Source: Pseudidiomarina sp. CB1 | GTDB taxonomy: Bacteria; Pseudomonadota; Gammaproteobacteria; Enterobacterales; Alteromonadaceae | Length of the DNA stretch: 64,000 nucleotides | Assembly (NCBI RefSeq): GCF_024752025.1 | Contig: NZ_JANTPU010000002.1 | Coordinates: 1 to 64,000 of the forward strand | Reading direction: 5' to 3' | Shown: positions 1-10,298 of the stretch, piece after piece | Layout: the number at the start of each line of letters is the position of its first letter | Numbering within the stretch: position 1 is the stretch's first letter | Notes under the pieces: generated by a model | What the model was told of the DNA's origin: nothing | Seen by the model: the letters and a program-made list of their open reading frames with translations, nothing else | Databases searched by the model: none | Translations under genes and position numbers: made by a program

Positions 1-113
1 AGAAAACATCGCTCTTTCTTTTCGATTTTACCGAATGTTAAGAGCTAATAAACGCACTATTCATTTCATTTCTCTGAACTAAAATGCACACAGTAACGTA
101 AAAGGAAGCTGTG

Positions 114-656
114 ATGCTACGCAATACCTCTAACAGTTATGGCTGGATCGCCATCGCGATTCATTGGCTCTCGGCGCTGGCGGTCATCGGCCTGTTTGTC
201 CTTGGCTATTGGATGCTGACGTTAAGTTATTACGACCCTTGGTATCGCTTGGGGCCCTGGTGGCATAAATCCGTTGGCCTCACGTTACTTGCAATAACTC
301 TACTACGCACTGTTTGGACACTACTAAATCCAAAGCCCACGTTACGTGGCAGCACTTATGAGGTGAGCGCAGCTAAGCTCGGACATGTACTGCTTTATGG
401 ACTGTTATTAGTAACTATGATCAGTGGCTATTTGATCTCAACCGCAGATGGCAGTGGTATCTCGGTATTCGATTGGTTTGAGGTGCCAGCGCTAATCACG
501 GGCATCCCGCAGCAAGAAGAGCTTGCCGGTGATGTGCATTGGTACACAGCTTTAAGTCTTGTGATTTTGGCCGGCGTTCACGGCATTGCCGCATTACGCC
601 ATCACTTTTGGGATAAGCATGACACGTTGAAACGCATGTTACGTCCACAGAAGTAA
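114..656 (+). CDS. cytochrome b561 family protein
   Basis: A 180-residue inner-membrane dihaem cytochrome b561 that probably passes electrons from the quinol pool to a periplasmic or membrane partner. Four hydrophobic segments are visible (about residues 11-35, 48-66, 88-108 and 145-162). Likely haem-ligand histidines lie in IAIHWLS near the N-terminus, in the second helix (WWHKSVGL), in the third (KLGHVLLYG) and in the fourth (GVHGIAALRHH). The ATG at 114 is preferred over the GTG at 111 because AAAGGAAG lies 7 bases upstream. YceI follows 15 bases later, a common b561-YceI pairing, so the two are probably cotranscribed. The physiological partner cannot be told from sequence. Confidence 0.93.
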   Translation: MLRNTSNSYGWIAIAIHWLSALAVIGLFVLGYWMLTLSYYDPWYRLGPWWHKSVGLTLLAITLLRTVWTLLNPKPTLRGSTYEVSAAKLGHVLLYGLLLVTMISGYLISTADGSGISVFDWFEVPALITGIPQQEELAGDVHWYTALSLVILAGVHGIAALRHHFWDKHDTLKRMLRPQK

Positions 657-671
657 CCTGAGGAGAAGAGT

Positions 672-1250
672 ATGAAAAAGTTAGCTTTAGTTGCAGCAAT
701 GACTGCCGCCTTATCAGTATCGCTACAACCTGCGCAAGCAGAAGATTATGTGATTGATATTGAAGGCCAGCATGCGTTTGTTCAATTTAAAATCAGCCAT
801 CTTGGTTACAGCTGGCTGTTAGGCGAGTTTACCGACTTTGAAGGGTCGTTTAGCTATGACGAAGCCAAACCAAGTGAGGCTAGCGTGAACGTTACCATTG
901 ATACTGCGAGTATTGATAGTAACCATGCTGAACGCGATAAGCACTTGCGTAGTGATGACTTCTTGGCGGTCGATGACTATCCAGAAGCAACCTTTACATC
1001 AACCAGCTTCACGCCAAACGGCGACGGAACAGCTGTGTTAGCAGGCGATCTCACCTTGCGCGGTGTCACTAAACCAATTGAAATTGCAGTGACTGAAGTA
1101 GGCGCTGGCCCTGATCCTTGGGGTGGTTTCCGCCGCGGTTTTGAGGGCAAAGTAACCCTTACCCTCGCCGACTTTGGTATTGATTATGACTTAGGCCCGG
1201 CGGCAAAAACTGTCGACATGTATTTATCCATCGAAGGTATTCGTCAATAA
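672..1250 (+). CDS. YceI family periplasmic protein
   Basis: A 192-residue secreted protein of the YceI family, which folds as a lipocalin-like beta-barrel that binds polyisoprenoid or amphiphilic ligands in the periplasm. A Sec signal peptide occupies residues 1-23 ([10 protein letters not shown] start, AQA-E cleavage). Family hallmarks are [15 protein letters not shown] near residue 36, the [20 protein letters not shown] segment and a [12 protein letters not shown] strand. It follows the cytochrome b561 gene and has its own strong ribosome site (GAGGAGAAG). Physiological role is unproven for most members; pairing with b561 hints at quinone or isoprenoid redox chemistry (inference). Its end lies 2 bases from the convergent hemY. 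Confidence 0.92.
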   Translation: MKKLALVAAMTAALSVSLQPAQAEDYVIDIEGQHAFVQFKISHLGYSWLLGEFTDFEGSFSYDEAKPSEASVNVTIDTASIDSNHAERDKHLRSDDFLAVDDYPEATFTSTSFTPNGDGTAVLAGDLTLRGVTKPIEIAVTEVGAGPDPWGGFRRGFEGKVTLTLADFGIDYDLGPAAKTVDMYLSIEGIRQ

Positions 1251-1252
1251 CG

Positions 1253-2413
1253 CTAGTTCGTGCCTAACTCGGCTTTTTCGTAGGCAGCTAAAGCTGCCTG
1301 CGAATTGCCTTGCGCGGTATAAACTTGCGCCAAATCCAGCCATACACGCCGTGATGGGACGAGCTCTGATGCACGACGAAGCGCCCGCTCCGCTAACGAC
1401 CATTCGTTCGTCGCTATGGCGATTTGCCCCATAGCTTGCAATAACAAACCATCTTCCGGGTGTTGCTTCAACTGACCTTGTAAATAATCACGAAGCTCTA
1501 CGCCTGGTACTAATAGCTGTTTATCTAGCAACTGAGCTAATTTTAAGTCACCGCGCTTTAATCCTCGTGCAGCCACTTTGTCTGCAGCATCGAGCAATTG
1601 ATAGGTCTTCAGCACACCGATATAAGCTTGGCGGATACTGGCGGACCGGCGCTCGTCTCGCGCTAGGCTCTTCCAAAACGCCACTAAAGCTGGAGGACCT
1701 TCACGACCCACTGCTAAGAAGCGCTCACGATAAGCGCGCTCTTTTAATTCACTCAGTGCAGTCGCGCTTACAACGGCTAAGCGTTCCGCGTCGGGCAGGC
1801 TAGCGAGAACTTCGTCCCAACGATGAAGGTGCTCGTAAGCTTGTAATGCGAGCCGCAATAATTGTGGATGTTGTGGATGCTGACGACGCAATTCTTGCAA
1901 CTCACCTAGGCGGCGCTCAGCTTGCTCTGGATGTTGCTGCAAGGTAAATAACGTTTCCGCGAGTTGTAGATCGTTAGGATTAGGAGCGTGTTGTAACCAC
2001 TCACGTGCTTGTGCATAGTCTTCATTGGCAGCCGCCGCATAACTCGCGAAGAGTGCCACAGTGCCGTCATGACGTAATTGCCAACTACGGTTAAACGCGC
2101 TCGAAGCATGACGCAGATCGCCATGTACTAAGGCTGTTGCACCGTCGGTAACCGCTTGCTGAGCTTTACTGTCGCGGCGCTGGCCGAACCACTTCATGCC
2201 CCACGCAGTTCCTCGTAGTAAGCGCATCACAAATCCCCATACGACACGCAGCACAAGCACAGCTAGCACCAACAAAATCACAGCTGCGACTAGGCTGGTT
2301 TCAATCGTGTAGTTACCAACGGCAATGAGCACATAACCGGTGTTGCCGTCCCATAACGGGCCTATAAACAAACCGGCAATGAGTAGTAAAACGACAATCC
2401 ATGCGTATTTCAT
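1253..2413 (-). CDS. hemY: HemY-like TPR membrane protein of the haem operon
   Basis: A 386-residue inner-membrane protein with two N-terminal transmembrane segments (about residues 3-20 and 38-60) followed by tetratricopeptide-type helical repeats. It is the proteobacterial HemY encoded last in hemCDXY, unrelated to protoporphyrinogen oxidase HemY of Gram-positives. Its biochemical role is unsettled; it is thought to assist late haem or porphyrin handling. The start overlaps the hemX stop by 4 bases, so translation is probably coupled. The recognisable features are the two-helix anchor, the C-terminal repeat RRASELVPSRRVWLDLAQVY and the operon position. Confidence 0.92.
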   Translation of the reverse strand: MKYAWIVVLLLIAGLFIGPLWDGNTGYVLIAVGNYTIETSLVAAVILLVLAVLVLRVVWGFVMRLLRGTAWGMKWFGQRRDSKAQQAVTDGATALVHGDLRHASSAFNRSWQLRHDGTVALFASYAAAANEDYAQAREWLQHAPNPNDLQLAETLFTLQQHPEQAERRLGELQELRRQHPQHPQLLRLALQAYEHLHRWDEVLASLPDAERLAVVSATALSELKERAYRERFLAVGREGPPALVAFWKSLARDERRSASIRQAYIGVLKTYQLLDAADKVAARGLKRGDLKLAQLLDKQLLVPGVELRDYLQGQLKQHPEDGLLLQAMGQIAIATNEWSLAERALRRASELVPSRRVWLDLAQVYTAQGNSQAALAAYEKAELGTN

Positions 2414-3561
2414 TGGCTTACCCCAGCATTAACTGCCTGCGCATGGCGATTGATAAGCGCCAAGCTACGTAACTGTTCCGGTAGGTTAGGCTGCAAGGTT
2501 TGTGCGGCCAACTTCGTTAAGTCATCGCGCAGGGCTACTAACTCGAGGTCACTTTGTTGCTCTAGTTCAATCACTAGCGCTAAGGCTTCTTGCAGACTCC
2601 GTTGGTAAAGCGTATCCGTTTGACTCATTGCCGCTTGTTGCGCCAGTTGCAACTGTAACAACACTCGCTGTTTGGCTAGCTCGACAAAAGCTGCAGATAG
2701 CTGCGGCTCAATTGGCTTTTCACGGTGTTGTACACGAATAAGTTGTTGGAACAAGGTGCTTGCGCTGGCTTGAAGATGCTCGTACCAAGGCGCATCGGCG
2801 GGCGCCTCTTCATTAACTAGGGTGCGTGTCGGCGCATTGATTCGCCAGTCTTGCTGAAGTAAACGTGCCCTTAGACTGCTTAATTCCATCGCAACGGCTA
2901 GGTGGCGGTCAGCGTCAACACTGCGTAAGGTTACTTTATCGTCGTTAATTGCTTGGCGAGCCGCCTGATAAGCTGGGTTGTTCAACGCAGCTAAATGGGT
3001 ATCGGCTAGCTCTAAAAGTTGTAAGGCTAATTCTGGGGCCTGATCGATATAGAGTTTATTACTTGCTTGCGCAACGAGCTGACGCGCTTCAAGAATACGC
3101 CAGGCGGTGGCTTGTGAAACATCCAGACTGGCTAATTCAGCTTGCACCGATTGCACGGCCCGAGTAAGGTCCGACTGCCGCTGCTCTTGCTCACTTACGC
3201 TGCGCATTAGGCTCTGTTCGCTTTGCTGTAGCTGCCGCTCTACCAAACCTGGAAGTTGTTGCTGTTGACGCTCTAATTCAGTCAATTTGCTATCAACCTC
3301 ACGTTGCAGGCCATTTAGCTGCTGCTCTTGTGCGGTAACCTGCGCGTTGAGTTGCTGATTTGTCGCTAAGAGGTCCTGATAAACATAGCGATAAGCCGCC
3401 CAACCTGAACCGGCCAAAGCTGCCACTAAAACAATGACCAACAGCCACGGAAGAGCCGAGCCTCGTTTGGGAACCGAGTCGTTTTCTGAAGTTGCTTTGT
3501 GAACCTGTGCCTCGATCACTTCTTGTGGCTCTTCTTGCTTCGACGTGCTCTGTTCTGTCAT
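2410..3561 (-). CDS. hemX: HemX, uroporphyrinogen-III C-methyltransferase-like coiled-coil protein
   Basis: A 383-residue HemX family protein, often annotated as uroporphyrin-III methyltransferase although it lacks a methyltransferase domain. An acidic cytoplasmic N-terminus is followed by one transmembrane helix (about residues 36-60) and a long Gln/Glu-rich coiled coil (about 65-145) facing the periplasm, then a helical domain. It sits between hemD and hemY with 4-base overlaps on both sides. Function is unproven; the gene is reliably identified by family architecture and operon context rather than by catalytic residues. Confidence 0.92.
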   Translation of the reverse strand: MTEQSTSKQEEPQEVIEAQVHKATSENDSVPKRGSALPWLLVIVLVAALAGSGWAAYRYVYQDLLATNQQLNAQVTAQEQQLNGLQREVDSKLTELERQQQQLPGLVERQLQQSEQSLMRSVSEQEQRQSDLTRAVQSVQAELASLDVSQATAWRILEARQLVAQASNKLYIDQAPELALQLLELADTHLAALNNPAYQAARQAINDDKVTLRSVDADRHLAVAMELSSLRARLLQQDWRINAPTRTLVNEEAPADAPWYEHLQASASTLFQQLIRVQHREKPIEPQLSAAFVELAKQRVLLQLQLAQQAAMSQTDTLYQRSLQEALALVIELEQQSDLELVALRDDLTKLAAQTLQPNLPEQLRSLALINRHAQAVNAGVSQ

Positions 3562-4340
3562 AAGTTATCCTTTTCTACATGCATGGCGCGTTGCCATGCG
3601 TCTACCATAGCAAAACTTGCGGCACTATCGGCAATCATTACGTGCCTACCGATACCTGCTGGCAATAACTGTTGCAGTCGGTGGCTCGCGACAATCCACG
3701 TACACCGAGCTAACCACGCGATTGCGTCTTTGGGAACAGCGGCCAAAAACGCGCCTAACTGTTCTGCACTGCTGACCATGATGGTATCAATACTTTGTTG
3801 CCAAGCGCGCAGTTGCTGCTCACTTGGCGTTTTCGTAATGCGCTCATAAACCTCAAGGTAGTGCACCTCGGCACCGCGAGCACGCAAGGTGTCGGCGAAA
3901 AGCTCACGGCCGCTACGACCGCGGATGATGAGCCAGCGCTGACCATTTACCTGTTGTAGCTCGGGTAAGGCAAGCAACGCATCGCTATTATGTTCGCGCC
4001 ATGGGCACACCACAGGCCGGTGCACGACACGCGCAATTGCTTCTGCTGAGACCGGGCCGACAGCGAACCAGCGACACCGCGGCATGTCCTGATCGGGCGC
4101 CCAGGCTTGTGCTTGCTGGGCAAAATAGTGTGCCGCATTGACACTCACCATCATTGCTCCGTCCCATGCGCTGCGCAAGGTGTCGGCAAGGCTTCGCGAA
4201 GGGTCGTCATAACCCTTTATTTCGAGCATGCTGGCACTGCTACTGCGTATGTCATAGCCTTGTTCGGCAGCGCGCTGCTGTAATAGCTGCTGCAGCTCTG
4301 CTGCTTGGGCTTCAGGACGAAGAATGAGAATGTGCTTCAT
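3558..4340 (-). CDS. hemD: uroporphyrinogen-III synthase
   Basis: HemD closes hydroxymethylbilane to uroporphyrinogen III with inversion of ring D, the branch point to haem, sirohaem and cobalamin. The 260-residue length and two-lobed Rossmann-like layout fit the family: lobe 1 near residues 1-40 and 165-260, lobe 2 between them, and the linker [21 protein letters not shown] with YLEVYERI that marks HemD. The sequence is poorly conserved in general, so identity rests on these motifs plus position between hemC and hemX, with 4-base overlaps to each. Confidence 0.95.
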   Translation of the reverse strand: MKHILILRPEAQAAELQQLLQQRAAEQGYDIRSSSASMLEIKGYDDPSRSLADTLRSAWDGAMMVSVNAAHYFAQQAQAWAPDQDMPRCRWFAVGPVSAEAIARVVHRPVVCPWREHNSDALLALPELQQVNGQRWLIIRGRSGRELFADTLRARGAEVHYLEVYERITKTPSEQQLRAWQQSIDTIMVSSAEQLGAFLAAVPKDAIAWLARCTWIVASHRLQQLLPAGIGRHVMIADSAASFAMVDAWQRAMHVEKDNL

Positions 4341-5278
4341 GAGTGAAGTTCGTTCTCCGCATACACATCAGCTAAGATTTTTCCGGCGCCGCGGGCCAAC
4401 AGATACTCAGCCAATTCGGTACCCAATGCTTCGGCATGGTCACGGTGACCTTTGATATCGCCTTCGATGATCTCGCTGCCGTCAGGACGACCGACGAGAC
4501 CACGCAAATGCAATTGATCACCCTGTAATTCGGCGTACGCACCGATCGGTACTTGGCAACCGCCCTGCAAGCGTCGGTTCATGGCGCGCTCGGCAAGCAC
4601 ACAGCTGCGCGTATCGGCGCACGTCAATGGGGCTAACAAGGCCTTGGCTTGGGTGTCATCGGTACGGCATTCGATCCCCAGCACGCCCTGACCGTTTGCC
4701 GGCAAGCAAACCTCGGCAGGTAGGCGTTGACGAATGCGCTCCCCTAATTCCAAACGAATAAGTCCTGAGGCTGCAAGGATAATGGCATCGAATTGACCAT
4801 CATCCAGTTTACCGAGACGGGTTTGCACGTTGCCGCGTAAATCTTTCACCACCAAGTGCGGGTAATGGGCAAGGATTTGGCACTTTCGGCGTAGGCTACA
4901 GGTACCAACCACTGCCCCTTCTGGTAATTCATCGAGGGTATGGTAGTGATTAGACACAAAGGCATCGCGCGGGTCTTCGCGTTCGCAAATACCGAACAAT
5001 TCTAGTCCTGGCGGAAACTCAACGGGTAAGTCTTTCATCGAATGCACCGCTAAATCGGCGCGGCCTTCGAGCATAGCTACCTCGAGTTCCTTCACGAATA
5101 AGCCCTTGCCACCAATCTTTGCTAAAGGTGTATCGAGAATAATATCGCCCTTGGTACTCATTGGCACGAGTTCTACGGTTAAGCCTTCATGCAGAGCTTG
5201 TAGACGCGCTTGAATATGTTCTGCTTGCCACATGGCGAGCAGACTTTTGCGCGTAGCGATGCGTAGGGTTTGGCTCAT
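4337..5278 (-). CDS. hemC: hydroxymethylbilane synthase (porphobilinogen deaminase)
   Basis: HemC joins four porphobilinogen units into hydroxymethylbilane in the cytoplasm. The 313-residue protein has the N-terminal [18 protein letters not shown], the substrate-binding loop [20 protein letters not shown], the CSLRRKCQ motif and [15 protein letters not shown]. The dipyrromethane-cofactor cysteine is in [15 protein letters not shown]. The start at 5278 ([11 protein letters not shown]) matches family N-termini better than an upstream ATG that would overlap cyaY by 17 bases. It begins 2 bases beyond the cyaY stop and overlaps hemD by 4, making cyaY-hemCDXY a probable transcription unit. Confidence 0.97.
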   Translation of the reverse strand: MSQTLRIATRKSLLAMWQAEHIQARLQALHEGLTVELVPMSTKGDIILDTPLAKIGGKGLFVKELEVAMLEGRADLAVHSMKDLPVEFPPGLELFGICEREDPRDAFVSNHYHTLDELPEGAVVGTCSLRRKCQILAHYPHLVVKDLRGNVQTRLGKLDDGQFDAIILAASGLIRLELGERIRQRLPAEVCLPANGQGVLGIECRTDDTQAKALLAPLTCADTRSCVLAERAMNRRLQGGCQVPIGAYAELQGDQLHLRGLVGRPDGSEIIEGDIKGHRDHAEALGTELAEYLLARGAGKILADVYAENELHS

Positions 5279-5279
5279 G

Positions 5280-5615
5280 CTAGTCTCCGCCTTCAACTTG
5301 CGCTTTTAATTCTAGATCTTGCTCAGCTTGTTTACTGCCCGAGTCGGTCAATAATTCCCAGAGCTCAGCGCCAGTGCGATTGTCAATCCACTGACCGTCG
5401 CGGTATTCAAAATGATGGCCGTTGAACTTTGTCGCGACCCAAATTTGCTGCAAAGGTGGCTGTTTATTGATTACCATGACCGTGCGATTCGGAAAAGTAA
5501 TTTCCAACATGTCACCGTCACACTCGCTATCGATGTCGATACCGGTGTTTTCGAAAGCTGCTTCAATCGCCCAAATCGTCGCTTCGGCGAGTTCATGATA
5601 CTCATGGTCTTGCAT
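5280..5615 (-). CDS. cyaY: iron donor protein CyaY (bacterial frataxin)
   Basis: CyaY is a small acidic iron-binding protein that modulates Fe-S cluster assembly on IscS/IscU. The 111-residue form starting [14 protein letters not shown] fits the family length (about 106) and carries the acidic first helix, [17 protein letters not shown], and the conserved sheet segment [24 protein letters not shown] (split here by description only). An upstream in-frame ATG at 5666 would add a non-homologous tail and is rejected. It is the first gene of the leftward haem operon, linking iron supply and porphyrin synthesis. It is divergent from lptM across 86 bases that must hold both promoters. Confidence 0.95.
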   Translation of the reverse strand: MQDHEYHELAEATIWAIEAAFENTGIDIDSECDGDMLEITFPNRTVMVINKQPPLQQIWVATKFNGHHFEYRDGQWIDNRTGAELWELLTDSGSKQAEQDLELKAQVEGGD

Positions 5616-5701
5616 GTCTACTCCTAGTAATGACATTTGTGCGCTGCAATGCGATGATAAGCACACGTTTCAATCGCGAATCACAAGGGTACAGTTTACC
5701 G

Positions 5702-5866
5702 ATGTTTAAGCTGAAAGTAATGCGTCCAATCATTGTAGCAGCTAGCTTGGTCTTGGTCGCCTGTGGGCAAAAAGGCCCATTGGAAATGCCGCCCCCGGCT
5801 GAGCAGAATAAACCTGCGGAACCTGTAACCGATTCGCAAGTACAGGATAGCAACGTAACATCATGA
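5702..5866 (+). CDS. lptM: LptM (YifL) small outer-membrane lipoprotein
   Basis: A 54-residue lipoprotein. After MFKLKVMRPIIVAAS comes a lipobox LVLVAC, with lipidated Cys21 followed by GQKGPLEMPP, the signature of the YifL/LptM family. In E. coli LptM associates with LptD and helps its disulfide-dependent maturation in lipopolysaccharide transport. Start chosen at 5702 because it places the signal peptide at the N-terminus; the upstream ATG at 5630 would bury it. The gene precedes lysA with a 4-base overlap, exactly as in many gammaproteobacteria (yifL-dapF region), which supports the call. Confidence 0.93.
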   Translation: MFKLKVMRPIIVAASLVLVACGQKGPLEMPPPAEQNKPAEPVTDSQVQDSNVTS

Positions 5867-7116
5867 GTTTTAATTACAAAAATACTGAATTGTTCGCAGA
5901 AGATTGTGCGGTGACGGACCTTGCTAAAACGCATGGAACGCCGCTGTTCGTCTATTCAAAAGCTGCGATCACAGCGAACTGGGAACAGTTTGCCAAACAT
6001 TGGCCTGCGCCAAACAAACTTTGTTATGCGGTAAAGGCAAATTCCAACCTTGCGGTATTGAACCTGTTGGCGCGTTTAGGCGCCGGTTTTGACATTGTCT
6101 CTGGCGGTGAATTAGCCCGTGTTCTTGCCGCAGGCGGTAAAGCTAGCGATGTGGTTTTTTCCGGTGTTGGTAAAAGTCACGAAGAAATTTCCTACGCTCT
6201 TGAGCAAGGCATTGGCTGCTTTAATGTGGAATCGACCGCCGAACTTGAGCGCATTCAGGCGATTGCCGCTGAGAAAGGCGTGCAAGCGCCAGTGTCGTTG
6301 CGGGTGAACCCGGATGTTGATGCGCAAACGCATCCGTACATCGCTACCGGATTAAAAGCCAATAAGTTTGGGATTGCGATGTCTGAAGCACGCGATGTAT
6401 TTCGCCGTGCGGCACAAATGCCCAACTTGAATGTGTGTGGTGCTGACTGCCACATCGGCTCGCAGATTTTGACACCGCAACCCTTTATGGACGCAGCTGA
6501 GCGCATGTTTAGCTTAGTCAAAGACTTGCGGGCTGAAGGTATTAACATCACCCATTTGGATATGGGGGGTGGCTTTGGTATCCCTTACCAGCATGAAGAA
6601 AAATTAGAGGTAAGTGGTTACTTACAGACGTTGCAGGACAAAGCATCTGAGCTGGGTAACCTGAAGCTCATGTTAGAGCCGGGCCGTTCAATCGTCGGTA
6701 ACGCCGGCATTATGGTGACCAAGGTCGAATACTACAAACCGGGTAGTGAGAAAAACTTTTTGCTGGTCGACGCCGGCATGAACGACCTGCTACGGCCGTC
6801 ACTTTACAATGCCTATCATGCGATTCAACCGGTGCTACGGCACGCCGGGGTTGATGAGCAATTGGTCGACGTTGTCGGCCCCGTTTGCGAAACCGGTGAC
6901 TTTTTTGGCCATGCTCGGCACTTGGCTGCGCAAGAGGGAGATTTGCTGGCAGTAATGAATGCCGGCGCGTATGGTTTTACCATGGCATCGAATTACAACA
7001 CCCGTCCGCGAGCGGCCGAGGTTATGGTGCACGGTGATCAGGCAACCTTGATTCGCGAGCGCGAGCCGCTGGAAAGTCTTTGGCAGGGTGAACACTTGCT
7101 CGGAGAGAATGTGTGA
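5863..7116 (+). CDS. lysA: diaminopimelate decarboxylase
   Basis: LysA is a PLP enzyme (fold III) converting meso-diaminopimelate to L-lysine. The 417-residue protein shows the PLP-lysine strand [15 protein letters not shown] (Lys in YAVKAN), the HIGSQI motif, the phosphate-binding glycines in [10 protein letters not shown] and [11 protein letters not shown], and the catalytic [10 protein letters not shown] cysteine loop. It overlaps lptM upstream and dapF downstream (GTGA overlap). The adjacency of dapF, whose product is its substrate, is functionally coherent. Confidence 0.97.
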   Translation: MSFNYKNTELFAEDCAVTDLAKTHGTPLFVYSKAAITANWEQFAKHWPAPNKLCYAVKANSNLAVLNLLARLGAGFDIVSGGELARVLAAGGKASDVVFSGVGKSHEEISYALEQGIGCFNVESTAELERIQAIAAEKGVQAPVSLRVNPDVDAQTHPYIATGLKANKFGIAMSEARDVFRRAAQMPNLNVCGADCHIGSQILTPQPFMDAAERMFSLVKDLRAEGINITHLDMGGGFGIPYQHEEKLEVSGYLQTLQDKASELGNLKLMLEPGRSIVGNAGIMVTKVEYYKPGSEKNFLLVDAGMNDLLRPSLYNAYHAIQPVLRHAGVDEQLVDVVGPVCETGDFFGHARHLAAQEGDLLAVMNAGAYGFTMASNYNTRPRAAEVMVHGDQATLIREREPLESLWQGEHLLGENV

Positions 7117-7934
7117 ACTTTAGTAAAATGCACGGTCTCGGCAATGACTTTATGGTCATTGACAATGTGACGCAGAATATTTACTTAAACCCTGAACAGA
7201 TCCGACGTTGGTCGGATCGCTATCGCGGAATTGGCTTCGATCAACTATTGTTGATTGAGCCGCCGTATGATCCTGAGCTGGATTTTCACTACCGCATTTT
7301 TAATTCGGATGGTAGCGAGGTATCGCAATGCGGCAATGGCGCGCGTTGTTTTGCGCTGTACGTTAAGTTAAAAGGCCTTAGCAACAAGCAAGAGCTTAAA
7401 GTCAGCACCAAGGCTGGCACCATGGTTATGCGCCATGAACGTGATGGGCGGGTGACAGTTGAAATGGGTGTTCCGACCTTTATTCCGTCGGAGGTACCTT
7501 TTAAAGCGAATAAAGAAGAGCAGACCTACGTGTTACGTGTGCAGGAGCAAACTGTCATGTGTGGCGTCATGGGTGTTGGCAATCCACACTGTGTGATTGA
7601 AGTGGATGATATCCACCATGCGCCGGTTGGTACCTTGGGTCGCGCTTTGGCCACCCACGAACGCTTTCCGGAAGGTGTGAACGTTGGCTTTATGCAAATT
7701 ATTAATCGCGAGCACATTAAATTGCGTGTTTTCGAGCGCGGCACCGGAGAGACGCAGGCATGCGGCAGTGGCGCATGCGCAGCGGCGGTGATTGGTATGC
7801 GTCAAGGCAAACTGGATTCGCAAGTGCGAGTACATTTACCTGGTGGGCAGTTGATCATTCAATGGCAGCCAGGTGAACCGATCCGTATGACGGGACCGGC
7901 AGAACATGTTTATGATGGACATTTGAAACTATGA
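7113..7934 (+). CDS. dapF: diaminopimelate epimerase
   Basis: DapF interconverts LL- and meso-diaminopimelate for lysine and peptidoglycan synthesis, using two cysteines without cofactor. Both are visible: Cys in SQCGNGARC and Cys in [13 protein letters not shown]. The N-terminus reads [13 protein letters not shown], the family signature. Translation starts at a GTG (7113) whose last bases form the lysA TGA stop (GTGA), indicating translational coupling. Length 273 is typical. Confidence 0.98.
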   Translation: MNFSKMHGLGNDFMVIDNVTQNIYLNPEQIRRWSDRYRGIGFDQLLLIEPPYDPELDFHYRIFNSDGSEVSQCGNGARCFALYVKLKGLSNKQELKVSTKAGTMVMRHERDGRVTVEMGVPTFIPSEVPFKANKEEQTYVLRVQEQTVMCGVMGVGNPHCVIEVDDIHHAPVGTLGRALATHERFPEGVNVGFMQIINREHIKLRVFERGTGETQACGSGACAAAVIGMRQGKLDSQVRVHLPGGQLIIQWQPGEPIRMTGPAEHVYDGHLKL

Positions 7935-8629
7935 GCAACGAAGCAAAAAAACAAGCTCACGAGACAGTCGTTGATGACAGCCTAATTGCGGCTTATTTGG
8001 AAGAAAATCCAGACTTTTTCGAACGGCATCCAGAGTTACTTCAACGTCTGAGCGTAAAACATCAAAGCAAAGGAGCTGTATCGCTGGTTGAGCGTCAACA
8101 GCAAGTCTTGCGCCAACGTGTTCAGCAACTCGAAGAAGAAATTACTGAGTTGATGGTCACCGCGCGTCGCAATGAGGAGTTGTTTCGTTACTTTAGCCAG
8201 CTTTATGTGAAGTTGTTGCAAAGTGCGAGTATCGACGAGGTGATGGATAGTTTGCAGCAAACATTCTCTGAACAGTTACAAATGCCTGCGTTGAGCTTAA
8301 AGTTTTTTGATAGTCCATTAGAGCTCGAAGAGCAATTCACCTTTGCCGCTGATACCCACAAACAATTGCTCAGCAAACGTTTTCGTGACGACAGCATCTA
8401 CTTGGGTCGCTTATCGGCTGACGAGCAGCGTTTATTGTTCCCCGATGAAAGTATCGCTTCGGTGGTGTTGCTGCTGCTTGGCGACAAAGGGGAGTTAGGG
8501 ATGTTAGCCATTGGCAATCACGATGCGGGACATTTTGAGCCGGCCATGGACACATTGTTCGTGAAGCAGTTGCAAGTGTTGCTAACACAAGTTCTGCCGC
8601 CTCTTCTGCAGCATCATGCTTCTGCTTGA
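7931..8629 (+). CDS. DUF484 family protein (YigA-like)
   Basis: A 232-residue DUF484 protein. It begins with a helix-rich N-terminus ([24 protein letters not shown], the family hallmark), followed by a coiled coil ([20 protein letters not shown], about residues 55-80) and a GAF-like C-terminal domain. It is conserved between dapF and xerC in gammaproteobacteria, with 4- and 14-base overlaps here. No molecular function has been established; the GAF-like fold suggests a regulatory or sensory role for recombination or division (inference). Confidence 0.9.
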   Translation: MSNEAKKQAHETVVDDSLIAAYLEENPDFFERHPELLQRLSVKHQSKGAVSLVERQQQVLRQRVQQLEEEITELMVTARRNEELFRYFSQLYVKLLQSASIDEVMDSLQQTFSEQLQMPALSLKFFDSPLELEEQFTFAADTHKQLLSKRFRDDSIYLGRLSADEQRLLFPDESIASVVLLLLGDKGELGMLAIGNHDAGHFEPAMDTLFVKQLQVLLTQVLPPLLQHHASA

Positions 8630-9515
8630 CGCGCGACAGCGCTTTTTAAATCATTTGGCCGGTGAGCGCGGGCTCGCCGATCATACGCTCGCCAATTATG
8701 GGCGAGTGTTGAAAAACGATATCGTGCACTTGGCCGAGTTAGGTGCCGAGCAGGTGGCCGAGGTGACGCAGCCACTTTTTGAACGTTTGTTTATGGATTG
8801 GCGGCGTCAAGGCTTAGGCGACGCCTCGTTGGCCTTACGTTTAGCTGCATGGCGCTCCTGTTTTGATTATTGCATGCGGGAAGGTTGGCGCAACGATAAC
8901 CCTGCCCGCCACACCAAAGCCCCAAAAGCAGCGAAACGCCTCCCCAAAAATCTCGATGTTGATAGCATCAGCCAGCTACTCCAACTACCTGATAACGATG
9001 AGCTTGCGTTACGTGACGCGGCGATGATGGAGTTGCTTTATGGTAGTGGTTTACGCTTGGCGGAATTAGTGGCACTGGATATTGATGCTATTAACCCACG
9101 CCACCAAGAGCTTCGTGTACTCGGTAAAGGCGGCAAGACGCGAATTGTGCCTTATGGCCGCTGCGCCGCCGAAGCGCTAAAGAAATGGTTGCCAATTCGT
9201 GCCAGCTGGCTTGGCGGCAACTTAACCGAAGTCGCGCTCTTTATTAGCCAACGTAATAAACGCATAAGTCCGCGTACGGTACAACAGCGCCTTAATCATT
9301 GGGGGCAACAACAAGGCTTGCACGGCAACTTGCACCCGCATAAACTGCGGCACTCGTTTGCCTCACATATGTTAGAATCGAGTGGTGATTTACGCGCCGT
9401 GCAGGAGCTGTTGGGCCACGCAAACCTGAGCACCACTCAAGTTTACACCCACCTCGACTTCCAGCACCTTGCGAAGGTCTATGACGCCGCACACCCACGA
9501 GCCCGAAAAAAGTAG
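8616..9515 (+). CDS. xerC: site-specific tyrosine recombinase XerC
   Basis: XerC acts with XerD and FtsK at dif to resolve chromosome dimers. The 299-residue protein has the N-terminal SAM-like core-binding domain (FLNHLAGERGLADHTLANYGRVL) and the C-terminal catalytic domain with Arg in YGSGLRLAEL, Lys in GKGGKTRIVP, HxxR in HKLRHSFASHML, His in LLGHANLSTT and nucleophile Tyr in QVYTHLDF. It overlaps the DUF484 gene by 14 bases and sits in the conserved dapF-DUF484-xerC-yigB block, which separates it from XerD. Confidence 0.96.
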   Translation: MLLLDARQRFLNHLAGERGLADHTLANYGRVLKNDIVHLAELGAEQVAEVTQPLFERLFMDWRRQGLGDASLALRLAAWRSCFDYCMREGWRNDNPARHTKAPKAAKRLPKNLDVDSISQLLQLPDNDELALRDAAMMELLYGSGLRLAELVALDIDAINPRHQELRVLGKGGKTRIVPYGRCAAEALKKWLPIRASWLGGNLTEVALFISQRNKRISPRTVQQRLNHWGQQQGLHGNLHPHKLRHSFASHMLESSGDLRAVQELLGHANLSTTQVYTHLDFQHLAKVYDAAHPRARKK

Positions 9516-9532
9516 CAAACAGCGAGTTCACA

Positions 9533-10249
9533 ATGCAGTTTTACCGACGTCCGCAGCCTATTGGCGCTATCAGCTTTGACCTCGACGACACCTTGTATGA
9601 CAACGTCCCTGTGATGCGTAAAGCCGAAGCTGAAGGTTATCGTGCCTTGTGCGAGCTATTTCCACAGGCACAGCAGTGGACTCAGCAGCAGTGGGCCGAG
9701 CGGCGTTGGCAACTGATGCGAAGCGAAGCCGATCTTGCCAGTGATATGACCTTGCTACGTTTAGCGACGCTTAAACGTGGGCTGATGGAGTTAGGTGTTG
9801 ATGAAACCAATGCGAAAATTGGCGCTGAGCAGGGATTACAAGCGTTCTTGGCTGCCCGAAATCAAGTTGTGGTACCGGCGCAGACGCATGAAATGCTGAG
9901 CGCGCTCGGCCAGCATTATCCGCTTATCGCCATCAGCAATGGCAACGTCGATACCCGAGTCATCGGTCTGCATGACTACTTTCACCAGGTCATCCAACCG
10001 GGTGATGGACGTCGTGGTAAGCCTTATCCGGATATGTTTGCCGCCGCACAAACACAGTTGCCGCAGCTAAAGCCTGGGCAGTGGCTCCACGTAGGCGACA
10101 GCCCGCTGGCCGATGTGCTTGGCGCGCATCGTGTGGGTTGGCAGTCGGCTTGGTTCCGTGGCGGCTTGTATGACGAACAAGGTCTGATTGTGTTGCCGAC
10201 CTTTGCCTATCACGACAATCAAACGCTGGCAGACTTTTTGCTCGACTAA
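9533..10249 (+). CDS. yigB: HAD-family hydrolase YigB
   Basis: A 238-residue haloacid dehalogenase-type phosphatase. Motif I is FDLDDTLYDN with nucleophile Asp, motif II is the Ser in AISNGN, and motifs III/IV lie in GKPYPDMF and HVGDSPLADVLGA. E. coli YigB hydrolyses FMN and related phosphates and is implicated in riboflavin synthesis; the natural substrate here is inferred by homology. It follows xerC by 17 bases and precedes uvrD, the standard neighbourhood. Confidence 0.93.
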   Translation: MQFYRRPQPIGAISFDLDDTLYDNVPVMRKAEAEGYRALCELFPQAQQWTQQQWAERRWQLMRSEADLASDMTLLRLATLKRGLMELGVDETNAKIGAEQGLQAFLAARNQVVVPAQTHEMLSALGQHYPLIAISNGNVDTRVIGLHDYFHQVIQPGDGRRGKPYPDMFAAAQTQLPQLKPGQWLHVGDSPLADVLGAHRVGWQSAWFRGGLYDEQGLIVLPTFAYHDNQTLADFLLD

Positions 10250-10298
10250 CTGGTTGCATATACAGTAGTTGCACTTTACACTGACCTGCAAAGCAAGA

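Noticed and set aside
1-110. Upstream bases before cytochrome b561 as a gene end or RNA
   Set aside because: Too short and featureless to assign; probably the promoter region of the first gene.
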